Shown: positions 1 through 7,954, counted from the stretch's first letter. The stretch: DNA of 15,650 nucleotides from Clostridia bacterium (GCA_022360735.1 JAKSCF010000351.1:1-15650); one strand, 5' to 3'. Numbers and translations are program-made. The notes: a model not told the origin generated them from the sequence alone.

Positions 1-1227
1 GGCTACCAATAGCACTGTTACAATAGAGGCAAAAGTGGTCAATGGATATTGTTCTAATAAATGATAGATGGCTGTAGCAATATTTTCGTTAACCGCATCT
101 GTAATGGTTGAATTACCAATTAACTCTTGATAAATAGCACTTCCTCCAAAAACAGATATCCATAAAAATGTCAAGATTGTAGGCACTAATAATACACCTA
201 AGATAAATTCTTTAATTGTTCTTCCTTTAGAAATACGGGCTATAAATATACCTACAAATGGAGACCATGAAATCCACCAAGCCCAGTAAAATACTGTCCA
301 ACCATTAACCCAAGAATTATCTCCAATGATATTTAAGTGTAAACTATCAACAACAAAGTTATTTAAATAAGTTCCTAAGCCTTCTGAAAAAGCATTCATC
401 ATCATCAACTTAGGACCTACTAGGAAGGTTAAGAGTATTAAGCCTCCTGCTAAATATAAATTGATATCACCTAACAACTTAATGCCTTTTTCAATACCTG
501 CAACTGCCGTTCCAATATATAAAACTGTAATAACAGCAATAATACCTATTTGAACGTAAGCATTAATGGGTAATCCAAATACATAATTCATACCACTGTT
601 AATCTGCATGGTTCCTAATCCTAAAGATGTGGCAACACCAGCAACTGTAGCAAATACAGCCAAAATATCTATTGTCTTTCCTATTGGACCTCTGACCCTT
701 TCTTCACCAAGCAAAGGAACAAAAATACTACTAACCAAGCCTGGATAACCTTTTCTAAATTGAAAATAAGCTAAGGCAAGCCCTATAATGGAATAGTTTG
801 CCCAAGGATGAAATCCCCAATGCTTAAATGAAGCATTCATTGCAAAAGTTGCTGCTTCACTGCTTCCTGGCTGTGAATGAGAAACTAAATGAGATATGGG
901 TTCTGCTACCCCCCAGAAAACCAATCCAATTCCCATGCCTGCTCCAAACAACATCGCAAACCAAGAAACCGTACTATATTCTGGCTCTGAATCATCTGGT
1001 CCTAGCTTAATTTTCCCATATTTACTGAAGCCTAAAAACAGCGCTACTAATACGAAAATAAACATTGACAGCAAGTAAAGCCATCCAAAATTGACTTGTA
1101 AAAATGCCATCAGCTTATTTGCAAGATTTGCAAAATTTTCACCAGCCACCAATCCCCAAGCAGCGATAACAAAAACAATAACTAAGGAGATATAAAAAAC
1201 ACTTTTACTCGTATTTTTTGTCTTCAT
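1..1227 (-). CDS. BCCT-family betaine/carnitine/choline-type transporter (C-terminus off the left edge)
   Basis: Integral membrane carrier of the betaine/choline/carnitine transporter family, expected to import glycine betaine or a related quaternary amine. The frame is open from the ATG at 1225-1227 to base 1, giving 409 residues; the family is usually 500 or more, so the last helices are missing. Visible marks are a glycine-rich GMGIG segment at about residues 97-101 inside LFGAGMGIGLVFWGVAEP, as in sodium-coupled carriers such as BetP and OpuD, and the family's tryptophan motif W315-A-W-W-I-S-W321 followed by SPFVGIFIARISKGRT. Many hydrophobic helices are seen. The GGAG ribosome site overlaps the stop codon of the upstream grdH-like gene, with 12 bases between the genes, so it is the third gene of the reductase operon. 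That context supports uptake of the reductase substrate. Family assignment is firm; the exact substrate is inferred. Confidence 0.93.
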   Translation of the reverse strand, partial: MKTKNTSKSVFYISLVIVFVIAAWGLVAGENFANLANKLMAFLQVNFGWLYLLSMFIFVLVALFLGFSKYGKIKLGPDDSEPEYSTVSWFAMLFGAGMGIGLVFWGVAEPISHLVSHSQPGSSEAATFAMNASFKHWGFHPWANYSIIGLALAYFQFRKGYPGLVSSIFVPLLGEERVRGPIGKTIDILAVFATVAGVATSLGLGTMQINSGMNYVFGLPINAYVQIGIIAVITVLYIGTAVAGIEKGIKLLGDINLYLAGGLILLTFLVGPKLMMMNAFSEGLGTYLNNFVVDSLHLNIIGDNSWVNGWTVFYWAWWISWSPFVGIFIARISKGRTIKEFILGVLLVPTILTFLWISVFGGSAIYQELIGNSTITDAVNENIATAIYHLLEQYPLTTFASIVTVLLVA

Positions 1228-1239
1228 AAACACTCACTC

Positions 1240-2553
1240 CTATTTTTTTACTTTAAATATTGTTTGTTCTTTTACATCTTGTGTCAATGCTTCTAGAGCG
1301 ACTTCTACACGATGATGTCTTAGCTTCCACTGCTCCTCTTTGGATGTGTTTGGATCCCCCAATGGATATGGGATAGAAATGGTTGGTACCATTTTATTTG
1401 AGCCAACTGTCTTAGCTACAGGAATTAAATTGCACATTTGAACGATAGGATATCCTGCTTTTTCAATTGCTTTTACCATTGTTGCACCGCAACGTGTACA
1501 AGTACCTCAGGTGGATGTAAGGATAACTGCATCTACACCATCCTTTTGGAAATATGCTAACATCTCTTCTGCCATTCTTTGAGCTTCAGCTTCAGTTGTT
1601 CCAGTACCTACGGTTGTATAAAAATAATCATCAAGCTTACCGATAACACCTTGCTTTTCAAAATCACGCATTGCATCAACTGGTACACACACATTTGGAT
1701 CTGCATCAGCTGCTGCCGGATCATAACCTGCATGAATGGTCTTGAAAACACCGGCTTCTAATCTTTCCTGTTTACTAATATCGTATCTGCCCCATCGAGT
1801 TGCAGAAGCAGATTGGATTCTATCCGGATTATCCACCGGTACAATGCCTCCCGAAGTTACCAATGCAATTCTTGCATTTGATAAATCCTTGACAGGTTCA
1901 GCAATGGGAACACGATCACTTTTTGGAATTGGTAATTCACTAACAAATGGTTGATTATTGATTTTTTTAAGTAACATGTCAATAGCACGATCTGAAGCAG
2001 GTCGACCATCTTCTAACCAAATCTGATGACGAACGCCTCTTACAAAAAAGCCTTCTTCCTCAGCTAAGAACATAGATTTTCCATCTAAAATTTTATCGCC
2101 TAATTCAGCCATTTTTGCAGTATCTTTTCTCATCATGGCTGCACTTTTTCCTCCCGGGAAAATGTATGCGTCTTTCTTAAACATATCTACTCCAGGATTC
2201 TCTTCATGCATAGACGTAATAACTTCTACACCAAAGTTTTCTTTTACATGCTTACATATTGTCCCGCAAGCAACGCCATATCGACCTGCTTGAAAAGCCG
2301 GACCTGCAAAGAAGATGTCAAGCTCTAAATCTTTAAGCATGCTGATAATTTTATCTACTGCATCTTCTGTATTAGATCCCATATAGTTATCACCACAGAT
2401 AATAGTATGTGTAATTTGAGCATTATTTAGGCTGGCATTCAATGCTAATGCGGGGCCCACTAAACCTTCTCTTATTTCCGGTTTATGATCGGCAAAGTCT
2501 TCTCCACCAATACCGGCAAAAAATTGATTGATATATAAAACAGCTTTTTTCAT
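1240..2553 (-). CDS. grdH: Betaine (or sarcosine) reductase component B, selenocysteine-containing beta subunit (GrdH/GrdF/GrdB family)
   Basis: Substrate-binding selenoprotein subunit of component B of a glycine-reductase-type complex. It attacks the C-N bond of the amine and passes a carboxymethyl group to the selenoprotein GrdA. A plain translation breaks at TGA 1507-1509, but the frame continues to 1240 with perfect family sequence: VILTST-U-GTCTRCGATMVK. Read through, the product is 437 residues, the family's usual length, with selenocysteine at 349 in a U-x-x-C redox motif (Cys352). Other conserved stretches are YINQFFAGIGGED at the start, HTIICGDNYM, IHAGYDPAAADADPNV and STVGTGTT-like text before the Sec site. 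A ribosome site AAGGAAGGAG precedes the ATG. It starts 15 bases after the grdI-like stop. GrdH (betaine) rather than GrdF (sarcosine) is inferred from the adjacent BCCT carrier; the sequence alone does not settle the substrate. Confidence 0.93.
1481..1509 (-). promoter_or_regulatory. Selenocysteine UGA codon with bacterial SECIS-like hairpin
   Basis: The UGA lies at 1507-1509 (read on the minus strand). Eighteen bases of spacer and stem follow before an apical GGU. The hairpin is GUUGC-GGU-GCAAC, with arms at 1489-1493 and 1481-1485 and its loop at 1486-1488. A short stem with G in the apical loop at this distance from the UGA is what SelB-dependent bacterial SECIS elements show. The stem is only 5 bp, so the assignment rests mainly on the conserved protein context around the UGA. 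The host must have selA, selB, selC and selD, none of which is in this window. Confidence 0.75.
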
Positions 2554-2568
2554 GGTGTTCTCCTTCCT

Positions 2569-3897
2569 TTAATATTCTTTCATTGTTTTTGGTGACCATC
2601 CGGATACTCGGTCGCCGCAGAACATAGAGTTATTCTCTAGAATAATACTGCCATCTACTCTTACAGAAGGGCCTAATTTTTCATCATGTGCCCATCCTCC
2701 GGACAAGCCGTCACGGGCCAAAGCTTCTAACTCTCCAATTACTGTTTTCATTGGCGGCAGCTCTATTAGCTGTGAAACGTTCCCACAAGATACAATAGCA
2801 TCCGCTAGTTCATCTAAGGTAACAAGAGGTTGAGATTGTCCGTCTCTACCGGTACACTCATTTGTAACACCAACCGTCTTAATGCCTGCTTTCTCTAATT
2901 CTACGAAACAAGCAATAAAATCCGCATCTGGATTTCCATAGCCTTCTTCTGCTAAAATAGCACTATCTGCTCCAATCATTTTCGCAATCTTAGAAACAAA
3001 CTGTGCTGATCTTTGTTTTTGCTCTAATGATACATTTAAGTTTGACATGATAACGCCTAAAAAGTTTACGGTTTTTCCATGTTCTTGATAAAGTCTTTTT
3101 ATGGTTGGATTGTTTTGAAAATCATAGGTTGACCATTTAGATGAGCAAGGCATAAAGGACCCAGAAATAATCGCACCATCTAACACCTCGTTTGGATGTA
3201 CTAAAGATGGTAAATAATGATTTAAATCCCAACCATACAATAAATCATTGTATCCCATTTCTTCCATCTGAGATTGTGGCTGCATGACATAAACCACGGA
3301 TGGCAACGCTTCAATAGATGGATCTCTTTTAATCATTTGACCAAGTTCAAAGGTTTCTTCTTCGTCAGGCTCCAGATCTTTTACAATTCCACCCAAGTAT
3401 TCAGCTAATCTATGGGCTGCCCAACGAATTGCATGATTTTTTTTCTGCTGCTCGTGCCTTTCTTCTACTTCATCTGTATCCGCTACTAAGCACACATTCA
3501 TTAACTGAGAAAAGAGTGTGTATTTCGCACCTTCCCCAGACATGTCAATAAGTCCGTCTCCAAAACTCCCCCAGTGTTTACCTACTGCTAATACGCTGCA
3601 TCCCTTCAAAGCATGGGTTGTGCCATAACCTGTTTGAACAACATCTCCTGTCACTCCTGGAAATGCAGGAATATCATCGTTAAGTTTTATTCTAGGCTCA
3701 ATAGCCTCCTTAACAGGCACAATCCTTATTTCCTCTCCTGGTTTTGCAATCATTAAGTCTGCATCCGTAATATGCTCGTCTTCTCTAACTACCGCAAGGG
3801 CTTCTTTTTTGTTAATCCATAGAATGCCTTTTTCAAATTTTGATTCATTACCAAATTGAATGTCTTTGACATAAAAATTGCCAAACTTTAACTTCAC
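2569..3897 (-). CDS. grdI: Betaine (or sarcosine) reductase component B alpha/proprotein subunit (GrdI/GrdG/GrdE family)
   Basis: Partner subunit of component B, made in this family as a proprotein that is cut at a cysteine to leave a pyruvoyl group that binds the amine substrate as a Schiff base. I start it at GTG 3895-3897 (442 residues): a strong AAGGAAGGAG ribosome site ends 8 bases upstream, and the product then begins VKLKFGNFYVKDIQFG, matching the family N-terminus. The earlier ATG at 3957 would place that site inside the coding region and lies upstream of the -10 box. Family stretches are PGVTGDVVQTGYGTTHALKG, SGSFMPCSSKW and TNECTGRDGQSQPL. Candidate processing cysteines are Cys251, close to where GrdE is cut, and Cys348; I cannot decide between them by eye. 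First gene of the operon with grdH and the BCCT carrier. Betaine specificity is inferred from context. Confidence 0.9.
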   Translation of the reverse strand: MKLKFGNFYVKDIQFGNESKFEKGILWINKKEALAVVREDEHITDADLMIAKPGEEIRIVPVKEAIEPRIKLNDDIPAFPGVTGDVVQTGYGTTHALKGCSVLAVGKHWGSFGDGLIDMSGEGAKYTLFSQLMNVCLVADTDEVEERHEQQKKNHAIRWAAHRLAEYLGGIVKDLEPDEEETFELGQMIKRDPSIEALPSVVYVMQPQSQMEEMGYNDLLYGWDLNHYLPSLVHPNEVLDGAIISGSFMPCSSKWSTYDFQNNPTIKRLYQEHGKTVNFLGVIMSNLNVSLEQKQRSAQFVSKIAKMIGADSAILAEEGYGNPDADFIACFVELEKAGIKTVGVTNECTGRDGQSQPLVTLDELADAIVSCGNVSQLIELPPMKTVIGELEALARDGLSGGWAHDEKLGPSVRVDGSIILENNSMFCGDRVSGWSPKTMKEY

Positions 3898-3936
3898 GAT
3901 ACATTCTCCTTCCTTTGATAAATTAATAACAACATT

Positions 3937-3965
3937 ATTATATTCTGAAAAAAGCAAAAAGTAAA
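3937..3965 (-). promoter_or_regulatory. Sigma-A promoter of the reductase operon
   Basis: On the minus strand the -35 box is TTTACT (3960-3965), the spacer is 17 bases and the -10 box is a perfect TATAAT (3937-3942). The expected start, near 3930, gives a leader of about 33 bases that carries the ribosome site and the GTG start at 3897. The -35 box lies inside the inverted repeat at 3956-3996, which suggests the promoter is repressible. Confidence 0.7.
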
Positions 3966-3996
3966 CATGATTATTAAATAACCATGTTTACTTTTT
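3956..3996. promoter_or_regulatory. Perfect 14-bp inverted repeat, likely operator of the reductase operon
   Basis: Arms AAAAAGTAAACATG (3956-3969) and CATGTTTACTTTTT (3983-3996) are exact reverse complements separated by 13 A+T-rich bases. The left arm covers the -35 box of the grdI promoter. A TetR-family gene is the nearest gene upstream on the same strand, so repressor binding here is the simplest reading. An RNA attenuator is less likely because the expected transcription start lies downstream of the repeat. Confidence 0.6.
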
Positions 3997-4041
3997 TCAA
4001 AATATTTGTTCATTCGTCGTATCGTCCAACAAAATCGTATT

Positions 4042-4075
4042 AAAAAAGCCTTCTCTAAAAAATTTAGAGCGGCTT
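4042..4075 (-). terminator. Rho-independent terminator after the tetR-like gene
   Basis: On the minus strand the stem is AAGCC/GGCTT (4071-4075 with 4046-4050) plus CTCTAAA/TTTAGAG (4063-4069 with 4053-4059). A small internal mismatch separates the two parts, the loop is three bases, and a run of six T follows. It closes the merR-M24-tetR unit and insulates the reductase operon downstream. Confidence 0.75.
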
Positions 4076-4117
4076 CATTTGAAATCTATTATCTTATACA
4101 AAATATACCTTGTATCG

Positions 4118-4783
4118 TTATTGATATAAATTTATTATTTTATTGATAAATCTAATGGTTTTATTAATTTCCTCTTCCAAATCTATTTCTTCATTCTCAT
4201 TTCGGTCTAAAATTCGTGCGAGTATTCCCCTATAAAAAGTAACAATCACCTCATTTAATTCATCTAAATCTTGCATCTTAATAAAGTCTTCTGTTACTAA
4301 AAATTGTAAAACTTTTTTGTTACGGGCATATATATTTCCCTCTGAAAGCATGGGTAAAGTCTCACTAGAGTGTTCCCCAAAATCAGATGGATAAATTGAA
4401 AAATAATCATTAAAAATTTCCGTAACCGATTGCCTTATATTACCAAAGAAAATCGTCTTAAATATTTCAGGATTTTGATAAGAATGTATACAAAACTTTT
4501 TCCAAATTAATAGAAATCTTTCTTTTGTATCTTTTGCACCTTTAATATATTCTTCAAGAGACAAGTAATATTCTTTTAAATATTTAATGGATGCATAACT
4601 AATTAAATGATCTAAGTTTTCAAAATAATTATATATGGTGGCACTGTTATAACCCGCTAAATCTGCTACTTTTCTAATAGTAACAGCTTGTATGCCTTCG
4701 GTTTCTATGACATGGTGCGCAGCATCAATAAAATAAGCCATCATTCTTTGCCTTTGAAGTTCTTTTCTGGGTATGTTTCTCAT
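4118..4783 (-). CDS. TetR/AcrR-family transcriptional regulator
   Basis: A 221-residue DNA-binding regulator. The N-terminal TetR helix-turn-helix is clear at about residues 15-65: FIDAAHHVIETEGIQAVTI, then RKVADLAGYNSATIYNYFE, then NLDHLISYASIKYL. The remainder is the helical ligand-binding and dimerisation domain, whose ligand cannot be read from sequence. A ribosome site AAAGGTAGGA lies 7 bases before the ATG. It begins 40 bases after the M24 gene's stop with no convincing promoter between, so it is probably cotranscribed with the M24 and MerR genes and ends at the terminator at 4042-4075. It sits directly upstream of the betaine-reductase promoter, whose -35 box lies in a perfect inverted repeat. 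Control of that operon in response to the substrate amine or a metabolite is my inference. Confidence 0.9.
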   Translation of the reverse strand: MRNIPRKELQRQRMMAYFIDAAHHVIETEGIQAVTIRKVADLAGYNSATIYNYFENLDHLISYASIKYLKEYYLSLEEYIKGAKDTKERFLLIWKKFCIHSYQNPEIFKTIFFGNIRQSVTEIFNDYFSIYPSDFGEHSSETLPMLSEGNIYARNKKVLQFLVTEDFIKMQDLDELNEVIVTFYRGILARILDRNENEEIDLEEEINKTIRFINKIINLYQ

Positions 4784-4823
4784 TATTATTCCTACCTTTG
4801 TATTATTCTGTTACTTCAATACT

Positions 4824-6008
4824 TTACACATATTGAATGCTTTCGTCAAATACGGTTACCGCTTCTAATCCATGTTCACCAACTGTATAAGTATTCTCTA
4901 TGCCTACGGCTCCATTTTCAAAAACAAATTTAGGTTCTATGGCTACTACCATGTTTTTCTCAATAACAGTTGGTACTCTAGGGGCAACAACAGGCAGCTC
5001 ATCTACTTCTAAGCCTACGCCATGGGCAATAAATTGGACCGGTTTCTCTAATCCCATAAAGTGTTTTTGAAGATTATATTTCTGAACCTTTTCAAAAACT
5101 TTAGCATATAATTCACTGCACACCGCACCCGGTTTTACAACCTCTATCATTAATTCTTGTATTTCTACTGCCACATTGTAGGCATCAACCATATAGTCAG
5201 GCAATTTACCCAAGCAAAAGGTTCTTGTCATATCCGTCATATACCCTTCTAACCAAGATTCGTAATCCAGGATAATGGGTTCATCTCGTAAGATTTGTCG
5301 ATTAGAAGACCCAACCGGATATGCGGTACTGATCCCTCTCCCGCCTAACGGACCACTTCCAAAACTTGTCTCAGCAGCATCCGGTCCCGATAGCAAAAGT
5401 ACATAACCAAATTCTTGATTAAAGCCTCTAGGACGAATATATCCGGCATGTCCATTTTCTCTGGATATTTTTTCAATCATTGAAACCAGTTCAAATTCCT
5501 TAATACCTTCTTTTATATGATCTCTCACGGACTTAAATACACTTTCAGACATTTTTGCGGCTTCACGGATTAATTGGATTTCATATGGTGATTTAACCAT
5601 TCGTAAGGATCGTATTATGCCGCTTACATCAACCAGTCCGGCAGAAGAAAACAACTTCCCATAGCGTGTATACAGGTTTGCAGGCAAAACATCTGCCTCA
5701 AGACCAATGGTTTCAAAAGCCGTATAACCGAGATCATGAAGTAATACAGGTATGTCGCGTAACTTCTCGATTGAAACGATTCCTTCCAGTGCAGATTCTT
5801 TTCTGGCTCTGTCTAGGCCCTTTATTACAAATAACATAGGTTTTCCTTCAGCCGGAACAAAGAAGTAAGCTTGCTGAATGGTTCCGGTAAAGTAATATAA
5901 GTCTGCATTTTGTAAAATTAAGGCCCCATCAATATTTTCTTTCTGCAGCTGTATTTGTAGTCGATGAATTCTGTTTTCCAGTTCAGTTTTTGGTGTCATA
6001 CGCATCAT
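4824..6008 (-). CDS. M24-family (Xaa-Pro peptidase / creatinase fold) hydrolase
   Basis: A 394-residue protein of the aminopeptidase P/creatinase superfamily: a creatinase-type N-terminal domain (about 10-140) and a pita-bread catalytic domain (about 145-390). All five dinuclear metal ligands of M24 metallopeptidases are visible: Asp248 (ILDYES), Asp259 (MTDMTRTF), His329 (IAHGVGLEVDELP), Glu358 (AIEPKFVF) and Glu371 (GIENTYTV). The usual PHA histidine region is replaced by GGRGISTAYPVGSS, marking an atypical subfamily. Length is close to that of creatinases and ectoine hydrolases, so a non-peptide substrate is possible. I start at 6008, just after an AGAGGTG ribosome site; an ATG at 6023 would put that site inside the gene. 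It begins 11 bases after the merR stop and precedes tetR, next to the betaine-reductase operon. The substrate is unknown. Confidence 0.85.
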   Translation of the reverse strand: MMRMTPKTELENRIHRLQIQLQKENIDGALILQNADLYYFTGTIQQAYFFVPAEGKPMLFVIKGLDRARKESALEGIVSIEKLRDIPVLLHDLGYTAFETIGLEADVLPANLYTRYGKLFSSAGLVDVSGIIRSLRMVKSPYEIQLIREAAKMSESVFKSVRDHIKEGIKEFELVSMIEKISRENGHAGYIRPRGFNQEFGYVLLLSGPDAAETSFGSGPLGGRGISTAYPVGSSNRQILRDEPIILDYESWLEGYMTDMTRTFCLGKLPDYMVDAYNVAVEIQELMIEVVKPGAVCSELYAKVFEKVQKYNLQKHFMGLEKPVQFIAHGVGLEVDELPVVAPRVPTVIEKNMVVAIEPKFVFENGAVGIENTYTVGEHGLEAVTVFDESIQYV

Positions 6009-6019
6009 TTTTTCACCTC

Positions 6020-6883
6020 TCATATCATTTTTTCAATTTCAATTGGAATACATATTTTTAGGATGCTTTCATTGTCAGGGTCCTTACTGGAGCCTTTTTT
6101 AAGCATCACTTCTAATGGAATCCCGGCAATATGATAATGGTTTTGATGAATCCAAGTAATGAGATACCTGTAATAAGCTTCTATACTCCTATCATATTCA
6201 TCCAATCTATATTCACTTCCCACATGAATAATAGTCGCATATTTCCCTCCGGGTAATATTTTTAGGGGTAAAGCATTATTATTAGTCTGTTTAAGGACCT
6301 CCACACACAGTTCAATATCTTCTTCTTCTTTGACTAAATATTCCTTCTCAATATCACCATCATAGTAATAGATAGAAATAATTGGTTCTCTCATTTTTAT
6401 CTTGAGTGCATCTATTTCATCTATAAATTCATCTATAAAAAGATCTAAATCATCTAATGAAATTTTCTTTCGCTTTGCATAAACGGTTATTGCTTTTCTT
6501 TCCTCAATCTTGATATTAACCGCTCTTGGTATTTGCAATATCTCTTCTTTGTTTTCAATCCGTTCAATGACTTTATTTAATCCATGAATCATTGTCTCCA
6601 GCTTATTTTTTTCTTTTTTTAAATCTTGATATTTTTCTTCTAAGACTTTTTGAAAATCTGAATTCGTTTTAGATTTTAAGAGATTATTAATATCTTTTAA
6701 AGTAAATCCTAACTTTTTAAATTCTGCAATCATTAGAAAATCACTAAATTGTTCTTCTGAATAATACCTATACTTTGTTTTGGAATCAACAAAAAAAGGT
6801 TTTAAAAGTCCAATTTTTTCATAATAACGCAATGTTCTGGTAGATACCTTTAAAATGTTAGAGAATTCACCGATCAGATACAT
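6020..6883 (-). CDS. MerR-family regulator with C-terminal effector (GyrI-like) domain
   Basis: A 287-residue one-component activator resembling BmrR/BltR-type proteins. Residues 1-70 form the winged helix-turn-helix: MYLIGEFSNILKVSTRTLRY, then YEKIGLLKP, YRYYSEEQ and FKKLGFTLKDI. A lysine/glutamate-rich dimerisation coiled coil spans about 75-115, and a C-terminal domain from about 125 resembles GyrI-like small-molecule-binding modules (for example PGGKYATIIHVGSE, and the IHQNHYHIAG and IPLEVML stretches). A ribosome site GAGGT precedes the ATG by 6 bases. First gene of the merR-M24-tetR unit. No MerR-type operator is evident upstream of itself, but the nearby speB-like gene has a promoter with a 20-bp spacer and internal dyad, so speB is a candidate target. 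The ligand is unknown. Confidence 0.87.
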   Translation of the reverse strand: MYLIGEFSNILKVSTRTLRYYEKIGLLKPFFVDSKTKYRYYSEEQFSDFLMIAEFKKLGFTLKDINNLLKSKTNSDFQKVLEEKYQDLKKEKNKLETMIHGLNKVIERIENKEEILQIPRAVNIKIEERKAITVYAKRKKISLDDLDLFIDEFIDEIDALKIKMREPIISIYYYDGDIEKEYLVKEEEDIELCVEVLKQTNNNALPLKILPGGKYATIIHVGSEYRLDEYDRSIEAYYRYLITWIHQNHYHIAGIPLEVMLKKGSSKDPDNESILKICIPIEIEKMI

Positions 6884-6954
6884 GCTTTTACCTCGCTCAT
6901 GGAATCATAAAAATATTATATCATGATGTGAATTTTCTTAATAGAACAATTAAA
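6884..6954 (-). promoter_or_regulatory. Promoter region of the merR-M24-tetR unit (tentative)
   Basis: Between the speB terminator and the merR start there is a perfect -10 box TATAAT on the minus strand (6915-6920), about 32 bases before the ATG. No good -35 box stands at normal spacing; weak candidates sit too far away. An ATCATGAT palindrome adjoins the -10 box. The promoter call is therefore partial and its regulation is unclear. Confidence 0.4.
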
Positions 6955-6987
6955 AAGAGACTTTCACTTTAAATAAAAAAGTCTCTT
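6955..6987 (-). terminator. Rho-independent terminator of the speB-like gene
   Basis: A perfect 10-bp stem, AAGAGACTTT (6978-6987 read on the minus strand) with AAAGTCTCTT (6955-6964), has a 13-base loop and a short T-run in the minus-strand direction. It lies 10 bases beyond the speB stop codon and separates speB from the merR unit. Confidence 0.8.
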
Positions 6988-6997
6988 ATAAAAACAT

Positions 6998-7918
6998 TTA
7001 TTCGGCCTTGCTAAAATGTCCTAATAGTAATTGAATGATGGTCAGTGCAGCGTATGAAGTAATATTATTAACATCTAAAGGCGGCGAAACCTCTACAATA
7101 TCCATCGCTTTAATTGGTAATTTTTCTATCATGAGTTTAAAAATCTCCATTAACTCTCTATTGCTTATTCCTCCCGGCAATGGTGTACCTGTTCCGGGTG
7201 CAAATCCTGGGTCAAGCACATCAATATCCAATGTAAAGTATAGTGCGTCATAGCCTTTAAAATACACTTCTATTTCTTCAAAAGCCTTTAGGTATCCTTT
7301 CTTAAATACTTCTGAAGCAGTGATGGTTTTTATACCGGGATTTTTTTTCATGACCTTTATTTCGCTTACTTCGGCTGTTCTAATTCCTAAGAAACATAAA
7401 TCATTGCCTGTAATTACCCCTTCTAAACTCCTTGCTTCTGTACAGGCATGGGACCAAATATGCCCTTCAAATTCTTCACATAAGTCGTAATGTGCATCAA
7501 AGTGAATAATGCCTATTTTGGCATTTGGGTTCAGTGATTTTTGATAGGCTCCGAACGCTTTATGAAGGGGTATGGTTACAGAGTGGTCTCCTCCCAGAAA
7601 TAAGCAAAACTTATCTGTATTCATCAGCTCTAAGGCTTTGTCTTCTACACTTTTAAAAAACCTATCCCAATTTAAATCCAGCACAACATTTCCGACATCA
7701 AATAAAAGATTCTCTTCTAACACAACACCATCTTCTGTTATCTCTCCCAGGTTACAGGATAATTTTCTCAGCATATCAGGTCCTTGTGATGTTCCTTTAC
7801 CCACACTGGTTGCACTATCAAAAGGGACTCCCATAAGACATATTTTAGCTTTATCTAAGTTATCGGTCTCCGTTCCTGCCCATGCCGTAAATTCTTGTTC
7901 AATCTTTTTTATCTTCAT
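6998..7918 (-). CDS. speB: Agmatinase-family ureohydrolase (SpeB-like)
   Basis: A 306-residue manganese-dependent arginase/agmatinase-family enzyme, the usual family length, which cleaves urea from a guanidino compound. The six metal ligands are present: His112 (LGGDHSVTIP), Asp141, His143 and Asp145 (HFDAHYDL), and Asp231 and Asp233 (LDIDVLDPGFAPGTGTP). Glu277 in DIVEVSPPLD is also in place. Agmatine to putrescine plus urea is the default reaction, but the substrate loop reads HIWSHACTEARS rather than the common SHGT form, so guanidinobutyrate or another guanidino substrate cannot be excluded. A strong ribosome site (GAGGAGGAG) lies 5 bases before the ATG. It is a single-gene unit with its own terminator. 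Its promoter has a 20-bp spacer typical of MerR-activated genes, and a MerR regulator is encoded just downstream. Confidence 0.88.
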   Translation of the reverse strand: MKIKKIEQEFTAWAGTETDNLDKAKICLMGVPFDSATSVGKGTSQGPDMLRKLSCNLGEITEDGVVLEENLLFDVGNVVLDLNWDRFFKSVEDKALELMNTDKFCLFLGGDHSVTIPLHKAFGAYQKSLNPNAKIGIIHFDAHYDLCEEFEGHIWSHACTEARSLEGVITGNDLCFLGIRTAEVSEIKVMKKNPGIKTITASEVFKKGYLKAFEEIEVYFKGYDALYFTLDIDVLDPGFAPGTGTPLPGGISNRELMEIFKLMIEKLPIKAMDIVEVSPPLDVNNITSYAALTIIQLLLGHFSKAE

Positions 7919-7954
7919 AACATCTCCTCCTCATGATTTTACATGATCACTTCT

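Noticed and set aside
828..1078. Two 60-residue plus-strand frames inside the left-edge region
   Set aside because: They lie antisense within the BCCT transporter gene, which reads continuously on the minus strand with family motifs.
1240..1479. Separate 79-residue protein
   Set aside because: It is the C-terminal end of the selenoprotein gene, reached by decoding UGA 1507-1509 as selenocysteine, and has no ribosome site of its own.
3898..3957. Longer grdI start at ATG 3957
   Set aside because: The strong ribosome site and the -10 box would then lie inside the coding region; the family N-terminus begins at GTG 3897.
4824..6008. Outright call as creatinase
   Set aside because: All five metallopeptidase metal ligands are present and the substrate cannot be read by eye; kept only as a hypothesis.
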